Shown here: positions 38,566 to 46,056 of the stretch, one piece after another
Layout: every line of letters starts with the position of its first letter
Position numbering within the stretch: position 1 is the first letter of the stretch
Assembly (NCBI GenBank): GCA_040222995.1
Contig: JAVKBW010000039.1
Location: 186,001-250,000 of the forward strand
Length of the DNA stretch: 64,000 nucleotides
From: JAVKBW01 sp040222995
GTDB lineage: Bacteria > Pseudomonadota > Alphaproteobacteria > UBA8366 > Aestuariispiraceae
Reading direction: 5' to 3'
The notes under the pieces: generated by a model
Seen by the model: the letters and a program-made list of their open reading frames with translations, nothing else
The model's database searches: none
Told to the model about the DNA's origin: nothing
Position numbers and translations under genes: made by a program

Positions 38566-39558
38566 ATGATTGATCCATTCGGCCGCGAAATAAACTACCT
38601 GCGCATCTCGGTAACCGACCGGTGCGATTTCCGCTGCGTCTACTGCATGTCGGAAAACATGACCTTTCTGCCGAAAAAAGATGTGCTGAGCCTTGAGGAA
38701 CTCGATCGCCTGTGCACCGCCTTTGTCGGTCTGGGCGTCAAGAAACTGCGCCTGACCGGCGGCGAACCGCTGGTTCGGCGGAACATCATGTGGCTGATGG
38801 AACGGCTTGGGCGCCACATCGAAACCGGCGCACTGGAAGAACTGACGCTGACGACAAACGGCAGCCAGCTCGGCCGTTTCGCCGAAGATCTCGTCCGCTG
38901 CGGGGTAAAACGCGTCAACGTATCCATTGATACGCTGCAAAAGGATAAATTCGCGGCAATCACCCGCTGGGGCCGGTTGGACCAGGTTCTCGACGGCGTC
39001 GCCGCGGCGAAGAAGGCGGGCCTGCACGTCAAGATCAACGCCGTTGCGCTGAAGGGCGTGAACGACGACGAAATTCACGATCTGGTTCGCTGGTGCGGTG
39101 ACGAAGGGTTCGACCTGACCTTCATCGAGGTGATGCCGATGGGCGAAATCGGCGACGACGCCCGGCTTGATCAGTACTGGCCGCTGTCGATGGTTCGCGC
39201 CGACCTCGCCAAACAATGGACGCTGACCGACAGTAACTACCAGACCGGCGGACCGGCCCGGTATGTAACGGTTGAGGAAACCGGCGGCCGCATCGGCTTC
39301 ATCACGCCGATGACCCATAATTTCTGCGAAAGCTGCAACCGGGTCCGTCTGACCTGCACAGGCATGCTGTATATGTGCCTCGGCCAGGAAGATTCCGCCG
39401 ACCTGCGTGAGCCGTTGCGGCTTTCGGAGTCCGACGATGCGCTGGTCGATGCAATTCACGAAGCGATATCGCGCAAGCCGAAAGGTCATGATTTCATTAT
39501 CGACCGGCGGCGCGGCGCGAAAAGCAATGTCCGCCATATGAGCGTTACCGGCGGCTAG
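38566..39558 (+). CDS. moaA: GTP 3',8-cyclase MoaA (molybdenum cofactor biosynthesis)
   Basis: The 330-residue radical SAM enzyme catalyses the first step of molybdopterin synthesis. The N-terminal cluster motif is C20-x3-C24-x2-C27, the C-terminal cluster is in FCESCNRVRLTCTGMLYMC near 262, and the protein ends in the functional Gly-Gly. It is divergent from fdhD with 127 bases between, so a shared regulatory region is possible. It converges on the dioxygenase-like gene with only three bases between stop codons. Confidence 0.94.
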   Translation: MIDPFGREINYLRISVTDRCDFRCVYCMSENMTFLPKKDVLSLEELDRLCTAFVGLGVKKLRLTGGEPLVRRNIMWLMERLGRHIETGALEELTLTTNGSQLGRFAEDLVRCGVKRVNVSIDTLQKDKFAAITRWGRLDQVLDGVAAAKKAGLHVKINAVALKGVNDDEIHDLVRWCGDEGFDLTFIEVMPMGEIGDDARLDQYWPLSMVRADLAKQWTLTDSNYQTGGPARYVTVEETGGRIGFITPMTHNFCESCNRVRLTCTGMLYMCLGQEDSADLREPLRLSESDDALVDAIHEAISRKPKGHDFIIDRRRGAKSNVRHMSVTGG

Positions 39559-39561
39559 TCC

Positions 39562-40677
39562 CTACCCTGCAAAAAGCAATTGCGCGGCGTAGGCGGCCGC
39601 CGGATCGAGGCCGTCCGCATGCGGCGCGTTGTACGGACCTTTCCAGAACGTATAGGGCGTAACGCCGTAGACACACTGCAGAACCCACCGGTCATGCGTC
39701 ACCGGCGGCGCGCCACGGTGAATGCCTTCGGTGTTCACGATAAACCGCGACCCTGCCGTACCGGTGATAGCGACGGGTTCGATACCGAGCCACCGGGAGA
39801 CATCGCGTTCCGATTTTCGAAGCGTTCTGTAGTACCAGTCGTCGAAGGCGGCCCGATCCTGCGATCCTTCCGGCGGCCGGTGCGCGGCGATGGTTTCAGG
39901 CCGGTGCGTGGTCGGTACGAAAATATGCGGCCCGCCGTCTTCATCGACATCCGTCAGATAGACGAACATTTTGCAGAACCGGTAATCATCCTGATCGAAA
40001 TGAAAATGCTGGGCGCTTTTCGCTTCTTTCGCCCCGTCTTCGCCGGCGAAAGACCGCCACGCCGAAACATCGATCAGGATCGGCGGCGCGCCAAGATGCC
40101 CCCTGGCCACGGCGAACGCGTCCGGATCGGTCGCCAGGGAAATCAGCCCCGGCGCACGCAACAGAGTCTGCCGCGGCACCTGCCCGATATTGCCGTTCAG
40201 CCGCAGGACATCGGCCGGTTCCGGTTCAGCGCTCTGCGGGTTGTTCGTGATCGTTTCCGGCGGAATCAGGCCGTTGGCGTTGAACCAGTCCAGCAAGCTC
40301 TCAATTCGATGAGGCTCGACTGAAGACAATTGCACGAACCCGCGCTCGTCCAGCATCCGGACCGTATCATCCGCTGCCGTCCGGTAGGCGGTCGGGCTGA
40401 CTTTTTGCGCCGCGTACCGGTCGACCGCGCCAATGAACAGCGCGCGCAACTGCATGTTCAGGGACCCGTGCAGCAACTGCATCGCCTTGTCATGAACCCG
40501 CAGCATTGCATCCACATCCAGAGCCAGCGCATCCGATCCGCCAAGCATTTTGGCAAACGGGCCGTAATCGCCGGTGTTATCGATCAGGAATTCCTGAAAC
40601 CCCCGGTACCACCGCAGCGCCGCCGCATAGGCGTCAATCGGCGAGAGCTGATCGGGTTCGAAAGCGTTCTGTGCCAT
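39562..40677 (-). CDS. Phytanoyl-CoA dioxygenase (PhyH)-like 2-oxoglutarate/Fe(II) oxygenase
   Basis: The 371-residue protein has a C-terminal double-stranded beta-helix domain. The iron-binding HxD appears in HFHFDQDDYRF near 224 and the distal His in IHRGAPPVTHDRWVL near 320. The first 115 residues are helical and of unknown role. Such enzymes hydroxylate small molecules or fatty-acid derivatives; the substrate here is unknown. The gene is divergent from the putative glycosyltransferase gene over 122 bases. Confidence 0.75.
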   Translation of the reverse strand: MAQNAFEPDQLSPIDAYAAALRWYRGFQEFLIDNTGDYGPFAKMLGGSDALALDVDAMLRVHDKAMQLLHGSLNMQLRALFIGAVDRYAAQKVSPTAYRTAADDTVRMLDERGFVQLSSVEPHRIESLLDWFNANGLIPPETITNNPQSAEPEPADVLRLNGNIGQVPRQTLLRAPGLISLATDPDAFAVARGHLGAPPILIDVSAWRSFAGEDGAKEAKSAQHFHFDQDDYRFCKMFVYLTDVDEDGGPHIFVPTTHRPETIAAHRPPEGSQDRAAFDDWYYRTLRKSERDVSRWLGIEPVAITGTAGSRFIVNTEGIHRGAPPVTHDRWVLQCVYGVTPYTFWKGPYNAPHADGLDPAAAYAAQLLFAG

Positions 40678-40799
40678 GGGTTCTTGTACTCGGGGTCGCG
40701 GCCGGCGCCGGTGTCGGTTTTGCTATCGGGCATCTATACCATCGATTCTCGGCGGATCGGACATTTCCACTTTCGGCGGCTTCCGCCATAGTCGTCGGG

Positions 40800-42038
40800 A
40801 TGACAGGTGAACAGCAGCACTGGCAGGCGCTCTTTTCCGGCGATCTGCGTCAAGCGGCGGCAGGGTTCGAAGCGTTGCGGCGCGACGGCGCGCCCGTCAA
40901 CGCCGATGCCGGGCTGTTTCTGGCCCTCGCCTTCGCCGGATCGGATGCGGCCGCAAAGGAAATCCTGACTGGTCGGGACCGCAATCACGGCGATCTCGGC
41001 CTGTTGCTGTGGCGCGCGACATGGATCGGCGCATCGAACAATCTGGCTAAAGCGCTGGACCTGATCGATGCCTTTCTGGACCGGACAAATGCTCCGCCAT
41101 TCTGGCGCGCACCCCTGTACTACGGCAGAGGCCATATCGCATCGCTGGCCGGCGACCGGGAGCAGGCGATCAAATACTTCATTGAGGCCGGTCAGGCCTT
41201 TCAGGCGGATGCAGGCCTGTATCTGGGCAACGAGGACGCCACCCTGCGGTCGGTCGCGTTCCAGTCGATGCATATGCTGACGGAAGCCGACATGCATAGA
41301 CTCGCGGAGGAGTATACCGCGCCATCGGTCACACTCGACTGGATAGACGACGCCATTCCGGATACCGGCCCTGACCGCGCCCCGATCGTCGTCTCGGCGG
41401 CCGACCCGCATTATCTGAACCTGTATGGCGCCGCCTTCGCGGACAGCCTTTTCAGGCACCATCCCGGCTGTCGACTGCATCTGCATCTTGCCGATGGAAC
41501 GACGGATGATTTTACCCGGTTGAAACAGCTTTTGCCGGCCGAACTGCATCATCGGATCGGATTTTCAATGGCAGTGACGGACCGTTGGCCGGTGCACAAG
41601 CCGCCGGTCTATGCCAGCGCGCGGTTTCTCGCCGCGCCGGCCCTGCTCGAACGGCTTCGACAGCCGGTTCTGCTGCTGGACATCGATGCAACGCTGAAAC
41701 GCCCGCTGGACGCCCTCTTTGCAACAGCAACCGGGAACGATATCGCCTGCTGGGTCCGACCGGATGGCGGTCCGGGCGGATACACGGCCGCCGGCGCGGT
41801 CTCATTCTCACCGGGACGCGGCGAAGCCGTTGCAAAGCTCACTGCCGCCTATATCGACAAACGCCTGTCCGAAGAGGCCCGGCATCTGTGGTTCGTCGAT
41901 CAGGCGGCGTTGTTCCGGGCCTGTCATCATATGTCGCGGAATGCCGGCGATTCTCTCCATTGGGGCGATTTCAGCCCGCATGGCGCATTCGCGGATTATT
42001 TCGACCACGCGCCGGAATCGCCGGACAAGCGGCGCTAG
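40800..42038 (+). CDS. Putative glycosyltransferase with N-terminal TPR-like region
   Basis: The 412-residue protein starts with a helical repeat region (QHWQALFSGDLRQAAAGFEALRRDG; GRGHIASLAGDREQAIKYFIEAG), then a GT-A-like domain with IVVSAADPHYLNLYGAAFADSL near 197 and a DxD-type motif, LLLDIDATL near 292. It looks like a soluble enzyme acting on a nucleotide sugar, but the identification rests on pattern only. The ATG at 40800 is taken as start; the frame is open further upstream but that part crosses the divergent gene. It ends 11 bases from the convergent SnoaL gene. Confidence 0.6.
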   Translation: MTGEQQHWQALFSGDLRQAAAGFEALRRDGAPVNADAGLFLALAFAGSDAAAKEILTGRDRNHGDLGLLLWRATWIGASNNLAKALDLIDAFLDRTNAPPFWRAPLYYGRGHIASLAGDREQAIKYFIEAGQAFQADAGLYLGNEDATLRSVAFQSMHMLTEADMHRLAEEYTAPSVTLDWIDDAIPDTGPDRAPIVVSAADPHYLNLYGAAFADSLFRHHPGCRLHLHLADGTTDDFTRLKQLLPAELHHRIGFSMAVTDRWPVHKPPVYASARFLAAPALLERLRQPVLLLDIDATLKRPLDALFATATGNDIACWVRPDGGPGGYTAAGAVSFSPGRGEAVAKLTAAYIDKRLSEEARHLWFVDQAALFRACHHMSRNAGDSLHWGDFSPHGAFADYFDHAPESPDKRR

Positions 42039-42048
42039 GAACGGCGTT

Positions 42049-42468
42049 TCAATTGACCCGGGCGCTGCCCGGCATTTTCGGCCTCGGCGGTACGCCGCGT
42101 GTCGGCGAGGCATGGTGATGAAGCATTCGCCAGCCGTCCTCTTCCCGGACGAAAATGTTGGTTGCGATCAGATAATTGCCGGAAACTTCCTCGTAACAGG
42201 TAACGAAGGCGGAATCGTCTCTGACGAAAACCGTTGGCGCGACGACCCTGACCGGCGGCGGGTTTGAAAGAACCGCCCGCCAGCTTTCCATGACATGCCA
42301 CCGACCGGTCAGCACTTCCCAGCCGGGATGAATGCAGGCGATGTCGTCACGATCGGACCAGACCGCGAGCATCGCTTCCGAATCGCCGCCCGCGAAAGCC
42401 AGATAAAAGGCCTCGTTGGCAAACAGAACACGTTCGGTTTCGCGTCGTATGTCCGCTGCGCCGGTCAT
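42049..42468 (-). CDS. Nuclear transport factor 2/SnoaL-like protein
   Basis: The 139-residue protein has the NTF2-like cone fold: RVLFANEAFYLAFAGGDSEAMLAVWSDRDDIACIHPGWEVLTGRWHVMESWRAVL split over residues 14-67, and NIFVREEDGWRMLHHHASP near 108. These are often annotated as DUF4440/SnoaL; most are uncharacterised. The start overlaps the preceding exported-protein gene stop (ATGA), so they are co-translated. Confidence 0.8.
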   Translation of the reverse strand: MTGAADIRRETERVLFANEAFYLAFAGGDSEAMLAVWSDRDDIACIHPGWEVLTGRWHVMESWRAVLSNPPPVRVVAPTVFVRDDSAFVTCYEEVSGNYLIATNIFVREEDGWRMLHHHASPTRGVPPRPKMPGSARVN

Positions 42469-42965
42469 TGAATTTCGAACTGATGCGCGACGTTTTCTCC
42501 ATTGGTCATGGTCAGCAGTTCTACCCCCAGCATGCTGCAGAGATCCAGAAAGGTCAGATCTTCCGGCGCGGCCTGATCAAGAAAGACAGGTGTCGACCGG
42601 GCGACCGCGGTCAGCGTGGCCAGCAGCGCGCGCAACTGATACAGGGTCTGGTAGTGCCCGTTGCCGGTCGCCACCAATATCAGTTTCTCCGCTTCATCGC
42701 CCTTTGCAAAGAGGTGATATGTCGGCGCATACGGGTTGCGCTGCTGCTGGGCGGCGACGCCGGTCACGAAAGCAATACGCGTACGGCGGTTTGCATTCGG
42801 CAACGGCGCAACCCGCGCGTGATAGACTTCGCTGGTCTGCGGCACCGGATAGTAATAGCCGGCATGGCGGTCGTCGGCCGACGCCGCTGTTACGGAAACG
42901 CCGAACAGAACGGCGATCCCGGCAAGGGCCAGAAGCCTCGATATCTTATGCGTGCAAACAGTCAT
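42465..42965 (-). CDS. Exported protein of unknown function, 166 aa
   Basis: A signal peptide is clear (basic start, LLALAGIAVLFGVSVTAASA, cleavage near 30). The mature part has GYYYPVPQTSEVYHARV and RRTRIAFVTGVAAQQQ, reminiscent of molybdopterin-guanine-nucleotide-free periplasmic proteins only in being Tyr-rich; I recognise no family. It is translationally coupled to the NTF2-like gene and divergent from the NAD kinase gene. Confidence 0.65.
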   Translation of the reverse strand: MTVCTHKISRLLALAGIAVLFGVSVTAASADDRHAGYYYPVPQTSEVYHARVAPLPNANRRTRIAFVTGVAAQQQRNPYAPTYHLFAKGDEAEKLILVATGNGHYQTLYQLRALLATLTAVARSTPVFLDQAAPEDLTFLDLCSMLGVELLTMTNGENVAHQFEIQ

Positions 42966-43072
42966 GCGGGCATTTTCCTTTTGCGCTTAGCTTTTGTGAT
43001 CCGACAAACGCAATGCTATGACACTTGTCCGAAACCTTCTATCGCCGATACAGAAAACGCTGTGCCACGCCG

Positions 43073-43840
43073 ATGAACAACCGCAAAATCGCCTTTGTCG
43101 CGTCTGACATGCCGATTGCCCAGGCCGCCCGGTCCGAACTTGCCGGGCTGTACGATCACGTATCGCCGGAAGAAGCGGATGTCATTGTCGCGCTCGGCGG
43201 CGATGGCTACATGCTTCATACCCTGCACACGCACATGGCCGCCGGCAAACCGGTTTACGGAATGAACCGGGGTACCGTCGGCTTCATGATGAACGAGTTT
43301 AACATCGAAAATCTGGAAGAACGGCTGGAACAGGCCGAAGCTGTCGATCTTTTCCCGTTGCGGATGAAGGCGGAAAAGATGGACGGATCGACCGACGAAG
43401 CCATCGCCATCAATGAGGTTTCCGTGTTTCGCGAGACCCGGCAGGCCGCCAAGCTGAAAATTCTGGTCGATGGTATCGAACGCATGGAATCGCTGGTCTG
43501 TGATGGCATCATCGTGTCCACCCCGGCCGGCAGCACCGCCTACAACCTGTCGGCATACGGCCCCATCGTGCCGATCAATGCCGGCGTTCTCGCCCTGACG
43601 CCGATCAGCCCGTTCCGGCCGCGCCGCTGGCGCGGTGCGCTTCTGCCGCAACAGGCGATCGTAACCTTCGAAGTGCATGACCCGGTAAAGCGCCCGGTCA
43701 GCGCCGTGGCCGACGCAACGGAAATTCGCGATGTTCGCCGGGTAACCGTGGCCGAAGACCGGTCGCTGAACGCCACCATTCTGTTCGACCCTGAACACGA
43801 TATGGAAGAACGGATTCTGAAAGAGCAGTTCACCGCGTGA
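43073..43840 (+). CDS. nadK: NAD kinase
   Basis: The 255-residue enzyme phosphorylates NAD to NADP with ATP or polyphosphate. The GGDG motif is at about residues 42-45 (ALGGDGYMLHTL), MNRGTVGFMMNEF near 66, and the catalytic glycine-rich loop STPAGSTAYNLSAYGPI near 145. Its length fits the short alphaproteobacterial type. The ATG at 43073 is used; a TTG 48 bases upstream is in frame but improbable. The stop overlaps the GTG start of the next gene (GTGA). Confidence 0.92.
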   Translation: MNNRKIAFVASDMPIAQAARSELAGLYDHVSPEEADVIVALGGDGYMLHTLHTHMAAGKPVYGMNRGTVGFMMNEFNIENLEERLEQAEAVDLFPLRMKAEKMDGSTDEAIAINEVSVFRETRQAAKLKILVDGIERMESLVCDGIIVSTPAGSTAYNLSAYGPIVPINAGVLALTPISPFRPRRWRGALLPQQAIVTFEVHDPVKRPVSAVADATEIRDVRRVTVAEDRSLNATILFDPEHDMEERILKEQFTA

Positions 43841-45267
43841 GCCAGAAAAAGCTTCAGCCTGTTATCCTTTCCGGCGGATCCGGCACCCGGCTGTGGCCGC
43901 TGAGCCGGGCGCAATACCCGAAACAGTTTCTGCCGCTGGTCGGCCGACAATCGTTGCTTCAGATGACCGCCGGACGGTTTGCGGATAGCAGCCGGTTTCT
44001 GCCGCCGGTCGTGATCGCCAACGACGCGCACCGGTTCATCCTGGCCGAACAGCTTCGCCTTGCCGGTATCGAATGGCAGCACCTTGTGCTGGAACCGTTC
44101 GGACGCAACACCGCACCAGCCGCCGCCGTTGCCGCCGTGCTGGCGGCGCGGACCGATCCGGCGACGCCGATTCTGTTGCTGCCTTCCGATCACATGATCG
44201 CCGATATCGACGGTTTTCTCGCCCTGTTGCCGGCGGCGGTCGACGCTGCATCGGACGGGCGGATCGTCACTTTTTCGATCAAACCCGACAGGCCGGAAAC
44301 CGGCTACGGCTACATTCGCGCTGGCGCTGTAACAGACAAGGACTCGCCGGTTCGCGCCGTTGCCGCCTTCACCGAGAAACCGGATGCGGCGACCGCGGAA
44401 AAATTCCTCGCCGATCCGGATTTCGGATGGAACAGCGGCATGTTCCTGTTCACCGCCGAGACCATGCTGACGGAGCTGCGGCAGCATGCGCCGGACATCC
44501 TGAAACACAGCCGCACGGCCATCGAAAACGCCCGGCAGGACCTGGATTTCCTGCGGCTGGATGCCGACGCCTTCGACGCCTGCCCTGCCGATTCCCTCGA
44601 CTACGCCGTGATGGAAAAGACCAGCCATGCCGCTACTCTGTCCGCCGATATCGGCTGGAGCGATGTCGGCGCCTGGGCCGCGCTGTGGGATCTTGCCGAC
44701 CGCGATATCGACGGCAATGCCGTAACCGGCGATGTGGTGCCCGTCGATACGAAAAACTCCTACCTGCGCAGCGAAGACGGACGCCTGCTGGTCACCCTTG
44801 GCGTCGACGGGCTTACGGTCGTCGATACCCGTGACGCGGTGCTGGTCGCGAAGTCGACCGAAACCGCCCGCATCAAGGACATCGTTGCGGCCCTGACGGC
44901 GGAAGGCCGGCCTGAAGCCAGTGAGCACGCGAAGGTCTACCGGCCCTGGGGCTGGTATCAGGATATCGACGCCGGGCCGGGCTTCAGGGTCAAGCGCATC
45001 ATGGTGAAACCGGGCGCGGCCCTGTCGCTGCAGCGCCATACCTACCGGTCGGAACACTGGGTCGTCGTTACCGGCGTCGCCAAGGTGACGCGCGGCGACA
45101 AGATCGTGGTTCTTCGCGAAAACGAATCGACTTTCATCCCGGCGATGACCCGCCATCGCCTTGAAAACCCGGGTGAAGAGCAGCTTCACCTGATCGAGGT
45201 CCAGGTCGGATCCTACGTCGGAGAGGACGACATCGAACGTCTGGAAGACACATACGGACGCACCTGA
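43837..45267 (+). CDS. manC: Mannose-1-phosphate guanylyltransferase/mannose-6-phosphate isomerase
   Basis: This 476-residue bifunctional type II enzyme makes GDP-mannose for surface polysaccharides. The nucleotidyltransferase half begins GGSGTRLWPLSRAQYPKQFLPL (in residues 13-34), with FTEKPD near 180 and the lysine-containing EKTSHA near 265. The cupin isomerase half begins near 365 with RPWGWYQDID and contains HRLENPGEEQLHLIEVQ near 446. Translation is coupled to nadK through GTGA. Confidence 0.93.
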   Translation: MSQKKLQPVILSGGSGTRLWPLSRAQYPKQFLPLVGRQSLLQMTAGRFADSSRFLPPVVIANDAHRFILAEQLRLAGIEWQHLVLEPFGRNTAPAAAVAAVLAARTDPATPILLLPSDHMIADIDGFLALLPAAVDAASDGRIVTFSIKPDRPETGYGYIRAGAVTDKDSPVRAVAAFTEKPDAATAEKFLADPDFGWNSGMFLFTAETMLTELRQHAPDILKHSRTAIENARQDLDFLRLDADAFDACPADSLDYAVMEKTSHAATLSADIGWSDVGAWAALWDLADRDIDGNAVTGDVVPVDTKNSYLRSEDGRLLVTLGVDGLTVVDTRDAVLVAKSTETARIKDIVAALTAEGRPEASEHAKVYRPWGWYQDIDAGPGFRVKRIMVKPGAALSLQRHTYRSEHWVVVTGVAKVTRGDKIVVLRENESTFIPAMTRHRLENPGEEQLHLIEVQVGSYVGEDDIERLEDTYGRT

Positions 45268-45364
45268 TCGGCAATCCGCCCTTCACTTGAAGGCGCACAT
45301 GATCTAGCATTGAAGAATACTGGGGACATCAACTGTTTTGGCTACGCCAAAGGAGATATTTTTC

Positions 45365-46018
45365 ATGCGTCGATTTAAGGTCGCTCTCATTGCCGGTGCC
45401 GCATTGTCCCTGACGGGCCTGCCCGCCTTCGCGGAACCGACAGCCCTTGTGGAAGACATCACAACCGACAGGAACGACGTCCAGTTGATGGACTATCTTG
45501 AGCCGGGCATGGTGATCGAACTTGCGCCCGATGAAACACTGACGGTCGGCTACCTGCTTTCCTGCGTGCAGGAAACCATTACCGGCGGGCGCGTCACCAT
45601 CGGCGAGGATGAAAGCGTGGTTTCCGGCGGCGCCGTGGAAACCGAACAGGTCGATTGCGACGGCGGGCCGATCGTGGCGGCTGTCGGCGGGGCGGAAGTG
45701 GAAGCCGGGGCGGCGGCGTTCCGGGCCGGTAGCGCCAAGGAGCTGCCCCTGCCGGACCGCATCATCTTCGGCCTCAGCCCAATCGTGAAACTGTCCGCCG
45801 ACGCCCCGTCGCTGACCCTCAGCCGGCTGGACGAAGAGGAAACGGAACAGTCGATTCCCGCCTCTGGCCGGATCATCGATTTCGAAAAAATCGGGCTGGT
45901 CCTCGCGCATGGCGGCACCTATACGCTGACCGCCGGCGAAAAGGGCATGGTTTTCAAGGTATCGCGTCTGGCGGAAAAGTCCGGCGTACCGCCGGTTGCG
46001 CGTCTGCTGCCGCTTTAA
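45365..46018 (+). CDS. Exported protein of unknown function, 217 aa
   Basis: The ATG at 45365 follows AAAGGAGA. A signal peptide is visible (MRRFKVALIAGAALSLTGLPAFA). The mature protein is acidic and beta-rich, with two Cys (LLSCVQ, VDCDGG) likely to form a disulfide and a low-complexity Gly/Ala/Glu stretch near 105-120. The middle may bind or shield something at the envelope, but I recognise no family. It lies 38 bases before the nucleotide cyclase gene and may share its transcript. Confidence 0.7.
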   Translation: MRRFKVALIAGAALSLTGLPAFAEPTALVEDITTDRNDVQLMDYLEPGMVIELAPDETLTVGYLLSCVQETITGGRVTIGEDESVVSGGAVETEQVDCDGGPIVAAVGGAEVEAGAAAFRAGSAKELPLPDRIIFGLSPIVKLSADAPSLTLSRLDEEETEQSIPASGRIIDFEKIGLVLAHGGTYTLTAGEKGMVFKVSRLAEKSGVPPVARLLPL

Positions 46019-46056
46019 CGGCACGCTTTCCCGCCTGACCGACCCCGAAATCGACC

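Noticed and set aside
43540..45189. 549-codon minus-strand frame
   Set aside because: Antisense to nadK and manC, both of which have full family motifs.
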